64,000 bases of DNA from Isoetes taiwanensis (lineage: Eukaryota; Streptophyta; Lycopodiopsida; Isoetales; Isoetaceae), in the NCBI GenBank assembly GCA_021234155.1, contig JAJEKV010000021.1:14815760-14879759 (forward strand), written 5' to 3'. The notes under the pieces are model-generated. The model saw only the letters and a list, made by a program, of their open reading frames with translations. It was not told where the DNA came from and did not search any database. The stretch's first letter is position 1; every line of letters begins with the position of its first letter. This document shows, piece by piece, positions 43,573 through 55,500 of the stretch. The position numbers were made by a program, and so were the translations under genes.

Positions 43573-45102
43573 CATGGCAACCGTTGACTTCAGGCGATGG
43601 TACAGCGCCAGTGCCCATGCAGCTGAGACCGATGTCAATGCCATATTCCAAGTTTTCCAGAAAGAGATAGATGTCCAAGCCACTTTGCACGCAACCCCAG
43701 CCTATAGGGAAGTCATGACTGAGTTCCAAGCTAGGGTAGGACTGCCCTCAGTGTAGCTCCCCCCTTGTACAGGCTATTTTGTTCCCAGGCCATCCCTTCA
43801 AGCAGCCTTGGGTGATGTTCCAAACATTGCCAAGTATCTGACCAACAAGGCCCAGAGGTTGCCAGACTACATGGTCTTGACCGTTGATAGGACCAAGTAC
43901 TTTTCCTACACCGCCGCCCTAGCAATTTTTCTTTCCCACCGTGCCGAAAACCCCATGGGGGAAACCTCTATTCCTCCCATGGATGTAGACCCCATAGCCT
44001 CCTCAGCAGCAGATCAGCTCCTTTTGCAGTACCAACAGGAGCAAGAAGGAAGAGCCGAAGACGAGGAATCGGATGACGAGGACTACGTCGAACTCGACCC
44101 ATAAGAAGAGCGGCAGCTAGCAGAGCAGGAGTTACAGGACTTTGAACGGGACCGGCAAACCCTTAGGATCGCTCCCCCGCTTGGGCTAGGTATCACAAAC
44201 CTAGCCCCATCATCATCGACGGCGAGGAATACCTGCTCCTCAACGACATCCAGAACCTCCCCGAATGCAGGGAAAGGGAGTACCGACTCAACGAGTTGCT
44301 GCACCAACTGCGGAAACAACCAGATCTGGATGATTTCATCGTCCGGGGAGCTTCCGACTTCCCAATTCAGATAAGAGAAGCCGACACCTACACCGGAGAG
44401 TCGACTTCAGACATCCAAGCCTACAGCAACATCAGGCAAATAATGGAAGCTCAGGACCTGCCGACGGAAGAGGAGTTCTACGCCATCCAAGAGCAGATGG
44501 GGATCCGTGGCAAGACCACGAACATTTTGATGCTGAGCTCTTCGATACCAGCCCCCACAGAGAGAAGAGGCGAGATCGACCTCAGACGAATCTCATTGAC
44601 AGTCAGGGATTACAGGGAATTCACAGAGGTGGAGGTCGACGAATATGCCGGACGACATAGAGCTGGTGGCCGAGGGGACGACGAATCCTCCGCAGCAAGC
44701 AGGGACAGGTTGCTGAGGTACTATCTACCCCTGCTGATGGACGGAAGGATAGCAGTCATATACCGCAAGTTCAGCCCAAGAGGTGAAGAAGGAGTGTTCA
44801 TGCTTATCGCACTCTCCGGCTTTGGCAGGCACGCTCGACTGCTCACAACAGTTGACCATATCATCCTAGTCAAGAGAGTGATGGCACTTGACATCTTCGA
44901 CTTCGCCATACCCTACTGACGGCAAGGAAGACTAGCAGTGACTGCGGCCTACACGTCCGACCGTAGGGTAGAAGACTTGGTGCAAGCCTTGCAGGGCGGG
45001 ACATCAACCAACATCCTCAGGAACTTGGGACGCTCGGTAGGAACGGCCCAAGTTAAGAAGTTTCTTGAGGATAATCCATCCTACCGACGATTTCAAGAAT
45101 AG
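43573..45102 (+). pseudogene. Second accessory ORF of the chromovirus, unknown function
   Basis: About 500 codons from MATVDFRRWYSASAHAAETD to NPSYRRFQE, interrupted by TAG at 43754, TAA at 44102, a frameshift at ~44150-44230 and TGA at 44917. Features: an acidic patch (EDEESDDEDYVELD) near residue 170, a helical segment REREYRLNELLHQLRKQPDL, then IRGKTTNILMLSSSIPAPTE, DRLLRYYLPLLMDGRIAVIY and HARLLTTVDHIILVKRVMAL, which look like a folded C-terminal domain. No family recognised: it is not a typical Gag (no LTG..WW block, no zinc knuckle), and no membrane segment indicates an env. Its promoter module is shared with the H3-like ORF. Confidence 0.7.
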
Positions 45103-45270
45103 TTAGACTCTTGACCCCAGAGGCATTGTATTAAGATATTATACATATATAAATATAATTTCTTTTGCACTGTAAATGTTTTGTTAATGTATCTTGTTCC
45201 ACAACTATACCAACAAACACATATAATGCAATAAAACAAATAAAACTAACCGTAAAGCCATGACCTACTT
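45103..45270 (+). other. Spacer before gag
   Basis: AT-rich 170 bp with tatacatatataaatataatt near 45140. There is no hairpin module here, unlike the two upstream ORFs. Confidence 0.4.
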
Positions 45271-46520
45271 GTGTATGCAGCTAGAGGCCCAGGATCAGCA
45301 GAACAACAACGGCGAGACCGTAGGGAAGAACAGACTCTGCCTAGGCCGCACCCGGCAAGGAACCTATATGAAGCATTCGGCCCAATGACTCCTGAGGAAG
45401 AAATGTCCCAGATGAGAATGGACCTCGAGCAGATAAAGGCTTTCTTAGCAGCACAAGGAGGAATGGGCCCAAACGACAGCGTCCAGTTACCAGAGGCACC
45501 ACCTCAGAAGAAGAGTAAGGACAAGAAGAGGAGCAAGAGAAGGAGGTCCCCCAGCACGGAATCCTCCGACACGAGCTCTGATTCGGACTCCGACTCCGAG
45601 GAAGAGGAAGAGCAGGCGCAGGATCGTAGAGACGGCAGACACAGGGACTCAAAGGCCTCAGATTACCAGAAGAAGGTTGACTCAGCACTCAGCAATGTAT
45701 GGAAAGCCAGAAAATTGGAACAGTTCTCGGGAGATAACAGGTCCGGGATGGAAGCAGAGGCATGGTTAGATGAGATGAGCGAGTATGGCAATGCCTATAG
45801 CATGAAGGACAAGGACAAGGGCAGAGTGGCAACATCCAACCTTAAGGGAGCGGCACGCATTTGGTGGAAGGGCTACGCCAGAGCACATGGCTTAAGCAGG
45901 GATAGTTGCAGGTTCAAAAAGTTTGCTAAGGCATTCAAGCGGCATTATGTCCCAAGGGAACACAAGTCCAACATGATGCAGTAGTTCTACAGGTTGCAGC
46001 AAGGCAACGAATCAGTCCAGAAATATACAGAGGAATTCATGAGGCTAAGGCTTTATGTGCCAAAGTTGAGTGAAAAGTACGCAGTAGAGAGCTATATTGA
46101 AGGATTGAATGAGGAGATCCGTAAGCTTGTAAGGGCAATAAACCCCAAGACGGTGTCAGAAGCAGAATCCAAGGCAATAAGCTTGCAAGGAACGGGGCCT
46201 CAGAACAGCGGGTAGAGGCAGCAATATTACCAGGATAAAGGCAAGGCAACAGGGAGTTATAGCCCTAGAGCAGCCAACCCAGGTCTAGCTAAAGCCCCAT
46301 ATAGTGGCAACCATGGGAAGCAGCAGGAGAAGAAGAAGGTGTCATTTAAGGACAAGCAGGAGGGGTCAAACTACTCCAAAGCAGTGCGGTCATTCTTGCA
46401 AGCAATGCCTACAGGAGTGCATAGAGAAGCAGCTTTGCTTCAGGTGCTTCCAGCCAGGCCACAGGACAACGAACTTCCCCTTCGTCATGAGCGCAGGGCT
46501 AGCGGAGTTGGGGGGATGGG
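45271..46520 (+). pseudogene. Gag of the chromovirus
   Basis: The frame reads MTPEEEMSQMRMDLEQIKAF, a Lys/Arg and Ser/Asp-rich stretch (KSKDKKRSKRRRSPSTESSD), then the retrotransposon Gag core: LEQFSGDNRSGMEAEAWLDE, NLKGAARIWWKGYARAH, FKRHYVPREHKSNMMQ, SVQKYTEEFMRLRLYVPKL, YIEGLNEEIRKLV. Stops at 45982 and 46213 lie in this frame. The zinc knuckle appears in another frame ([15 protein letters not shown], last Cys replaced by Phe), which is also the frame of the protease, so a frameshift lies at about 46375-46430. It could be damage or a programmed gag-pol shift; most chromoviruses use one frame. Start codon uncertain; an ATG at 45385 is the first clear in-frame one. Confidence 0.88.
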
Positions 46521-49500
46521 ACACTCCGTCTGACGACGACGGCGAGGCAGCACGCGAGTATATTCAGGGTGAGTGTCACATTTTTGCTGCCATAGATACA
46601 GAACAAGCAGAGAATCAGTATAAGGTAATTTCCACAGCAGGGAAGGCCAAGGCCAAGTCTTTCATAGTCCTGATAGACTCGGGAAGTAGCCACAACTTTG
46701 CATCCCCAAGGATGGTTGAGATGTTGAAGTTGAAACCATTGAAGTCAAAGCCGAGGCCCGTAGTCTTAGCAAGTGGAGCAGTAAGACAAACAGCAGGCAA
46801 GAGGATAAACTTCGACATCGACTTGCCAGGAATTAACATCCAGATGGGGGCAGAAGTAATGGGTATTGGAAAGTATGACTTGATCATGGGAATGGAGTAT
46901 CTTGGACCAGCAGGGGCCATCATTGATTGTGGAAAGCGGAAGGTGACCCTCACAGCGCCCAACGGCAAGATCATTGAGATCACAGGTAAAGAAGTTATTC
47001 CCATCATGCAGTGTATGTCTAGTAAGAGGCTGCTCAAGTGCATCAAGGGCGAGCAGGTAGCATATATCTTCAAGCTTGAGATCGAAGAGCCCGAGTCAGA
47101 AGAAAACAAGGAAGATAAGGTGCTCAGCAAGTTGCCCAAGCAAATAGCTAAGTTGATCACGGAGTTCCACGATCTCTTTCCAGATGAGATCGAGCAGCTC
47201 CCTCCTTACAGGGGAGTCGAGTGTGAGATAGCACTCGAACCAGGAACGAAGCAGACGAGCAAGGCTCCATACAGAATGACAAAGCAGGAGCTGACGGAGC
47301 TAAAGAAGCAACTACAGGAGTTGCTCGACCTAGGCTTCATTAGACCTAGCGTCTCACCATTTGGGGCACCCATTCTTTTTGTGAAGAACAAGGATGGTAG
47401 CTTGAGGATGTGCATAGATTACAGGCAGTTGAACAAGCACACCGTCAAGAGCAAGTATGCGCTCCCCAGATCGGATGACTTAATGGATCAGCTCCAAGGG
47501 GCAAAAGTCTTCTCCAAAATTGACCTACGGTCGGGCTATCATCAGATCAGGATAAAGGAAGAAGACATCCACAAAACTGCCTTCAAAACGAGGTATGGGC
47601 ACTATGAGTTCACGGTAATGCCTTTCGGCTTATCCAATGCCCCAGCAACGTTCATGAGGCTCATGACATCAGGGAGTTCTTGGATACCTTTGTGATAGTA
47701 TTCTTTGACGATATTTTTGTGTATAGCAGATCCCTGGAGGAACACGTACAACACCTAAGGAGAGTGCTTGAGAAGTTAAGGAGGCACCAGTTGTATGCAA
47801 AGTTGTCGAAGTGCCACTTCGCAACGGAGAAGGTGGAATATCTGGGGCATGTGATCTCAGCGGAAGGAATATCGACGGACCCTGCCAAGATTGAAGCAGT
47901 GATTCAGTGGCCGGCACCGAAGAATGTCCATGAGGTCAGAAGCTTTCTTGGCCTAGCAGGGTACTACAGGAAGTTTGTGAAGAACTTTGCAAAGATAGCG
48001 GCCCCGCTAACAGACTTGATGCGGGCGGAAAAAGTGAAAGATTAGGCAGATCATTGGCACAAGAAAGCCCAAGCAGGGTTTGAATTGTTGAAGGAAGCTT
48101 TGACGACCGCCCCCATCTTGACCCTACCAGACCCGGAAAAAGACAAGCTTGTGGCGACAGACGCAAGTAAGATAGCCACAGGTGCAATGCTCATGCAGGA
48201 AGAGCGAGTAGTAGCGTATGATTCCCGGAAGATGAACGACGCCGAAATGCGCTACCCGACCCATGATCAGGAGTTGTTAGCCATTGTCAGGGCACTAAGA
48301 ATTTGGAGGCATTATTTGCTGGGGAGGAAGTTTCAGTTAGATACTGATCACCAGAGCCTTTAATATATTTTCACCCAACCACTCCTCAACCTAAGGCAAA
48401 GGAGGTGGATGGAATTCCTTGAGGAGTATGATTTTAACATAGTGTATAAGCCCGGCAAGCTTAATATTGTTGCAGATGCCCTTTCTAGGAGACCATTCAT
48501 GACGAGAATGCATTGTAATGCTATATCAACTCTTTTAAGTGAGTTTGGTAAGAAAATTGAGGAGACATTGCCTTTGGATAGTGATTTCAAGGAAGTATGG
48601 GCAAGCCTCTCTAGGGAGGCTAGAACAGATAAGGAACGGGAAGCCTTCAAACATTATAAGAAGGAAGGCAACCTGTTGTACCATAAAGACAAGTTGTGCG
48701 TGCCCAAATCATCAGGTGTAAGGAAGTTGATTCTCCACGACACCCACAACAGTCCAATAGCTGGCCATGCAGAATTTATGAAGACATATTTCAAGGTGCG
48801 CAGCAGCTATTATTGGCCAGGAATGAAGAAGCAGGTAGCTCGCTACATCAAAGAGTGTCAGCTATGTCTGCAGACGAAGGCAGAACAGCTTCGAATTCTA
48901 GGGGCATTGGAACCATTAGCGGTGTCGAACGCTAAGTGGGAGGTCATCAGCATGGACTTCATAACAGGGCTTCCAAGGACAGTAAGAGGGAAGGATGCTT
49001 TGATGGTTGTGGTCGACAAGTTGTCGAAGATGGCACATTTTGTGCCTTGCAGGACCACAGACACAGCTATGGATACAGCGAAGCTCTTCACCAAAGAAAT
49101 CTTCAGGCTCCATGGCATGCCGAGAGAGATCATCTCCGACAAAGACCCGAAGTTCATGAGTGTCTTTTGGCAAGATCTTTTTGCGACAATTCAGACGAAG
49201 CTGTCCATGAGCACGGCCTATCATCCTCAGACGGATGGGCAAACGGAACGGACCAACAGAATTTTGGAAGACATGCTACGAAACTATGTCTGGAACAAGC
49301 AGGGTATGTGGGAAGAGTTTATTCACTTGGTTGAGTTCGCTTATAATAGCACCAAGTAGGAATCATCCCAAATGTTGCCGTTTATGATCAACTACGGCTA
49401 CCAATGTCTAACTCTAGACACTTGGCACAATCCCCTGTCAAAAGTAGAGGTTTCGCAGCAAATGTTGGCCGACATGCAGCAACTTGTGGAAGAAGTTCGA

Positions 49501-50039
49501 GGATAGCTTCTCGCAGCAAGGAGTCGACAAAAGAGCATTGCCGACAAGCATCGGACAGTCAGAGAGTTCCAAGTTGGCGACGACGTGTGGCTCAAGATCA
49601 AAGTGAAGCAGGCGAACGCATCAGAAATTGTAAGAAGCTTGCTCCAAGGTGGGCTGGACCCTTCAAAATAGTCCAAAGAGTAGGTAATCAATCCTACAAA
49701 TTGGATCTACCAGCACACCTAAAGATTCATAAAGTCTTCCACGTGAGTTTGTTGAAGAAGCATACTCCAAATCCAGATGAAGTCTTAGACACTCCAACGT
49801 TGTTGGAAATGACAGAAGAGCAGCTGGAAATAGTTCCAGAATTGATTCTTGATAAAGCCTTCAAGAAAACAAGGAGATCGGAATTTCTTCAATATTTGGT
49901 CAAGTGGAAACACTTGCCGGTGGAAGACGCGACATGGGTACTTAAGAGGGATCTATTAAAGCAGTACCCACAGTTTATGGAGCAATGGGACGGCAAGGTC
50001 ATCTCGAAGAAATCGGCTCAGGCATGTCGATTTGTGTAG
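46521..50039 (+). pseudogene. Pol: protease, RT, RNase H, integrase with chromodomain
   Basis: Protease: [18 protein letters not shown] (catalytic DSG at 46676-46684) and [68 protein letters not shown], then a short deletion/frameshift near 47665 and FFDDIFVYS (catalytic DD at 47707). RNase H: VATDASKIATGAML, HDQELLAIVRAL, TDHQSL. Integrase: zinc domain HDTHNSPIAGHAEFM...CQLCLQTK and D,D,E core in SMDFITGLP, ISDKDPKFM, YHPQTDGQTERTNRI. The C terminus has WAGPFKIVQRVGNQSYKLDL and a chromodomain (ELILDKAFKKTRRSEFLQYL, VKWKHLPVEDATW). Stops at 48043, 48361, 49357 and near 49504, and a frameshift near 49610. The chromodomain places it in the chromovirus branch, where it is thought to guide integration to modified H3. 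Confidence 0.95.
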
Positions 50040-50882
50040 ATTAATTTCTTGTATAGTTAAGATTAATCTACGCATGCAACCTATGCTAGGTATGGGTTGC
50101 ATGCGTTGTTACCGATGATGAGACCGCTATGGTGATCTCTAGGACGCGGTGTAATGTCGATGTAGGCATGACCGCGGTTCTGCTTGAATGAGTTGGAAGG
50201 TAGATTAAAAAGTCTACTTCTGTCCCACGGCCTCGAGAGATAAGAGGTCATTCAGGAATGCATTGATAGGAAAGCACCTCTAGTCAATGCCTACGGGGAG
50301 GACTCTATCCTTCACGCCCCATATACGGGAAGGACCCTATCCTCCACGCTTGGGCAACTAAAGGTGTAGGCATGAGCATCATATAGGCATTATAGGGCGC
50401 TGTCTCCACGGCCACGATGGAAGAAGCATCCTCTTCCTACGCCGGGAGATTAGTCATGCATTCATGTAGATAGATGGGGTGGTTCCCTTATAACCATAAT
50501 TTTATTAATAATTAAAATGGTACTAACGTAGTGTCGACCTGCAGGCCAATAGAGCGCTCCGGAGGGCAAGGAGGTCGAGCTACGAAGACTTGCAAACGCA
50601 AATTTTGTTGTAATGTGTTGCAAGGAATGAAGAGTACCTCGAAGCATAATTGTATATGGAACTGTCAAATTTTGATAAACTAAATGTTGTGATAAGTGAG
50701 ACTAATAAGTACCTTGTAATGGAGGTTACGAATTGATAACTTATTTGATAATGTAATGATGTAATAATATTTTAAAAATATTACCTTAAGGTAATCCTAA
50801 TAAATGTGTAAGTAAGATAGTAGTATATTGTATGCATCAAGTTGATTGCAGGTTACGAGGATCCCAAGGTGGGGATACCCAC
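50040..50882 (+). other. 3' untranslated part of the chromovirus
   Basis: No ORF of note. Contains semi-repeated ggaggactctatccttcacg / aaggaccctatcctccacgc near 50296-50360. Confidence 0.5.
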
Positions 50883-50918
50883 GATGCTGCGGACAGCATC
50901 ATTCCAAGGTGGGGAGAA
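50883..50918 (+). promoter_or_regulatory. Pre-PPT hairpin and polypurine tract
   Basis: gatgctg-cgga-cagcatc (50883-50900) is a perfect 7-bp hairpin, followed by attcc and the purine tract aaggtggggagaa that abuts the LTR start. The PPT primes plus-strand synthesis. The same layout (gatgctgaggacatcatc, then aaggtggggaga) precedes the minus-strand LTR at 63327. Confidence 0.85.
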
Positions 50919-52503
50919 TGTGACGTTCCAGCACAGTATACGGTCCCAGGACGTATACTGTACTGCCTCGTCACGCGTACACGCCACCCCGACTGACGTG
51001 TACGCCGACATGTAGCCAAGCAGGTAGCACCCTAGGGGAGCAACTTGCAAGGTGTGTGCATTTATTAATGTGCACATTTACCCATGTGCACATTTATCTA
51101 GGTACACATTTTTCCATGTGGACACTTTATGCCACCTAGTTAATAAAGGCAAGTGGGCCATACCTAATTATCCCACATGCTTAAAGGGATAATTGGAAAC
51201 CCTAGCTCTAACCCCTTGTCTATTTAGGTAAAGGAAACCCTAACTTGCTATTTTGGTCTATAGCATTCTAGGTCTCTGTTTGCTTGCTCCAAGAGCCAAA
51301 ACCGCCTCCCAAACTCTGTCTGAGCGATCTAGCTCATTAGTTTCCCCTTCCAGCTTCATCTTCTAGCAGTTCAACAGGATGGTCGAGTTCAGGGCAGGAG
51401 GAGCGAGCCAAGGATCAGGTATTTTGTCAATTTAATAGCCTAAACCACCTCCTAGTCATTGAATAAGTAGTTTTAGCCTATTAAATTGCCCATAGCAGCC
51501 ATCTAGATCTACAGATATCGAGCCCTAACTAAAGAACCTAACTCTGTGATTTAGATTAGATCTTGTTCTTTAGTTCTCTGTGATATGTATGATGATGTAT
51601 CTCTGTGGACTCATTGTATTGGGAAGGGGGGTAGAGACCCTAAAGCCTAGTAGTTGATGCTCCTAGCTAGCCTCTTTAGCACACTGTAAATTCGGCCTAT
51701 GTACAAGAACCACACTTGGTTGTGGGTTAAGGGGCCAGACTGGCTTATAAGGAGGTTCGTGTTCTGACTCTTGAACGATCCCCCTGGTGTGTAAAGTCTA
51801 CCGGGGATCACTGCGGACTAGGTCTAATGGTTTGCCACTGCGTGTGGGCAAGGCATGGGCTTGACACCCGTGGAGTGATGCATCACTCTCCATTGGGTTC
51901 AAGTCGAATAAGGGCAGTGGCCCTCTAGTCACCTCGAGTCAGCATGTAGACCTCTGGTGGGAGTGATCCCTACCTGCCCCATCGGAACTGGGGAGATGCA
52001 ACCCAGGAATAGCCCCTTTGGCTATGCATCCGGCGGGCTACAGTCAGGTCCCAACACTTTTCAACCTACTCTGCAAAGTGTGCACAGGAGGGGCGGATGG
52101 AGTGGACAACCCTAAGCCATGTTCTCATGCCAGCCAAATCCATTGCCATGAATTGCATGCGCAATGACCTCTCGGAGACCCGGTATGATCATTCCCTTGA
52201 GTCTGAGCCTTGGTTAGGATCCCCATATGTGATGTGCTGATCTTTGTCTATGCAGATATGGATGAACCACCCTTCGAGGTGGCTATGTGATGATGTTATA
52301 TACTGACATGTATGTTTACGCTTCCGCAGCTAGGTAGGCCCTGGGGGAGACAGGGTAAAATGACCCCTTCATTCTTCCCACTGGAACTCATCAAGGTTGC
52401 AGTGATACGTGGAGGGCCCCTGTAGACAAGATGGAGCTGGTATGGGTGATGAACTCCGTTTGTATACGGTGGGTGCACCGTGATATGAGTAGGGGACGCC
52501 ACA
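50919..52503 (+). mobile_element. 3' LTR of the chromovirus
   Basis: 1585 bp, TGTGACGTTCC...GGGGACGCCACA, followed by ttgtc as at the solo LTR. Contains the hairpin cagtatacg/cgtatactg (50934-50960), a conserved GGTAGAGACCCTAAAGCC...GATGCTCCTAG block (51629-51720) and small indels relative to the other copies. Confidence 0.95.
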
Positions 52504-55500
52504 TTGTCCATATATGTAACCGTTCTTTTCGTATTTTCGAATTGTGAAATTCCGTAAAGTTGTTTATTGTGTGCTTTTTTTTATATGTCGCAGCTAACAA
52601 AAATTATAGAAACAAGAAGTCAAAGCACATCTCGACAAGTCAGCACCATTATGTCTCATCAAGAACATAACGAGAATGACCAATCTGCTTCCAACATGGG
52701 CACACCACGGCCAAACAAGAGGACCCCTCTCGGTTTTCAAAGGCCTTCAAGATTTGAGGATCCCCTCTCCTTTCTTACAAAACATGGAAGACGAACTAGA
52801 ATTGTCAGCTACTAAGCAAGTGGAGAGAGCAGTGGAACATGCAAAAGCGAATGAGTATCGTACGGCTGAACTACTAAGGCTACGTGCGATGGAAGACGTA
52901 TCTAAGAGAATAGAATAGAATAGAATAGAATAAAATTTTTATTGCCCACGGAGACCAATTGCCTATGGGACCATCACAGAGGTGCATAACGTAGCCGGCA
53001 AGACAGGACTAGGCCATTGTCCGCAGGGAGCGGACTACGATGATGTGATGACAAATTTGGACAAGAATGAGTTTGAAAGGGACTGGCCCAATAAGAGGGG
53101 TAAGTATAAAGCTCATGAGTGCAAGATTGCTGTGGTGCAAGCAAAAGCAGTGGAGCGGCATGTCCAAGTGAAGGGACACCTACCCCACAATAGTGAGTTC
53201 AGTAAGAGTTTAGCGCAACAAGTATACGCAAGTATACTATGAGCTTGTGAAGGAAATGCCTGTAAATTATGCCAGTAGAAAATGGAGGCAAGGAAGCGGT
53301 AGTGGCAGCACCAAGAGGGTTAAGCTATCGGAAGATAGCGAGAGCGGGCCGCATGGTGAGCCTGTCACCATTACATAGCTGATTGCTAATGCTATTCGAC
53401 TTTTGGAAGTGGCAGGGATAGCCTGGGCTGGAGACGTCAATGATCTTGTAGACATTCGGGCCCAATTAGAGAATGAGAGAAGTCGGAACTAAGGGAAAAC
53501 AACGATCACTTACGCAATGATCACTTACTTAACCTAACAAGATCGTTGGACTCGACCCTTTTAGGGTGACTTACGGAGATCAATTGTATATCTCCCTCAT
53601 GAGTGCTTGTATGACAGCCGAGTGGGAGGAGCTAAAGGCCGTTGATTATAGACATTGTGCGTGGTGTCGACAACTTGACAAAGGTGGGATGGTACACTCT
53701 AGGGTGTGGGCATCGATGTCATGCGATGTGTCATTGATTGGATGTTGCAAAGTCGCTTTTGTCCAATGCAAGATGGATGGATTTTTCCCTGAATTGCAAT
53801 ATGCCATACTAAATATGCAAGGTTGCATGCCGACTTGCCACAACTAGTCGCTGCGGGAGAGATGGGCAAATGCATACGTTCCAAAGTTATCGTGAGATGG
53901 AATTGTGGAGGGAGTTGAGGAGTCGCGTGCGAAGGAGAGATAGTGCGGACATTAACTAGTTCCTTCCTCCACCTCCAAGGCAGTAGAGTGATTGGGTTGA
54001 TCCTACCGAGACCAATGATGATAATCTCGAATGATATATAATGAGACAAAGATTAAATTTTGACTTGTAACATTTAGCGAATGGATAGTGAGGTGAATGA
54101 TACAAATTTGCAAGAATTGGGAATCGATCCTTTCACTCTGAAATTCCTTGGACCAACTACCATCTCTCTTTCACGTGGGCTTATTTTTTGTTTGTCATGT
54201 TTGATATATCTAAAGTGCCCTCTAGGATGAGTTTTTTTAGGGAAAACTTTAGATTAGTAAAATAGGAAAATCAAAAAGTCATCTTATCGAGTATACCATG
54301 GCTTAATCTTTGTCTACACCCTCTCATGGTGCCCGACTAACTGTGCTTGTATTGTTGATGGCAAACAATATAGATTTCCCGGAATTCCTTTTACCTCATG
54401 CCGCCATGCTATGGCAGCATGGAGGAGCAAGACACATTCTCATATTCTCATGCTCACACTTTGATTTGAACATAGATATACAAAGGCAATGCATCTTTGC
54501 ACATTTTGAGAAGGAGACTTGAAGACCAAGGTGAGGACATTTGACAAAGACCACACAAGCATGCCATGGAAGGTGATTCAAGCAAATGTTGAAGATTTGA
54601 AGACCTCTTGAAGAGTTCTTGGTATATGATGCTTATATTTGAGTTCTTGGCATAACCACATTCCTTGATTCCCATCTTAAACCTCCCACATCCCTTACCA
54701 TATAAACATGCCCATGAGATCCCAAGTTCCATGCCTACATCTCATTTCCTAAGGCAAATTGGCCTAGAAGATTTTTTCTAGTCAAAACTTCTCCTTCACA
54801 TGTCATTCACATCTCACACACACTCACCATACCATCACCTTCTCATTAAAGCACAAATATCCACTTGACTTGGTCATACACATGGTCAAAGGTCAAATTC
54901 CTCTCTCTAAAATTCCTAAGGGAAGCAATTAAGAGTCAAAATTTGCCTAGAACATGCAAATTATATGTATTGATGCTTAAATTGACCTATGACATCATTC
55001 AAAAAAGGCTAAGTCACCATCCATGCCATCTTCATTGCCATGTCACATCATACACGTGTCACCCCATTGAAATTCCATCCTTTGCTTAAATTCTTCAATT
55101 TGAAGTGTTTAAGCTCATAAGGGTGACATATTATCTTGCCACATCATCACCTACACTTCCACATCATCATCCACATGTCACACACATCATCTCCACATCA
55201 TCTCATGTTTTGACTAGAAAAAATATTCTTAGCCAACTTGTTTGACACCTCATTACCCCTACTTGCCATGTCATCCTCACATTGCCAACTCATCATGCCC
55301 ACATGCCACATCACCATTCTCATACCCCTTTTCAAAGCAAAAAAATTAAAAAGCCTTTTTGCAAAAAAGATTCCACCTCATTGAGAGCATAAAAAAAGAT
55401 TCCTTTTGCAAAAAAGAAATTCCAAAAACTCGTTTATTTGGGCCTTCATATATGATTTTTTGGGAAGCGTGCCTAACTATATTTTGCAAAAAATCTTTCC

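Larger units (their letters stand above)
40042..52503 (+). mobile_element. Ty3/gypsy chromovirus carrying an H3-like gene
   Basis: Order: truncated 5' LTR, PBS (40876), hairpin pair 1, TATA, H3-like ORF (41575-42845), hairpin pair 2, TATA, second accessory ORF (43573-45102), gag (45271 on), pol with protease, RT, RNase H, integrase and C-terminal chromodomain (to 50039), pre-PPT hairpin, PPT and 3' LTR (50919-52503). The internal region is 10,044 bp; with two full LTRs the element would be ~13.2 kb, long for a chromovirus. The extra length is mainly the ~4.4 kb between PBS and gag. Every ORF has stops or frameshifts, so this copy cannot move alone. Confidence 0.92.

Noticed and set aside
45341-45688. 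Minus-strand 115-codon frame opposite gag
   Set aside because: Shadow of the Lys/Arg/Ser-rich Gag segment on the plus strand.
53267-53455. Minus-strand 62-codon frames at 37.27 and 53.27 kb
   Set aside because: Identical in the two duplicated copies, opposite a more protein-like plus-strand frame; no motif.
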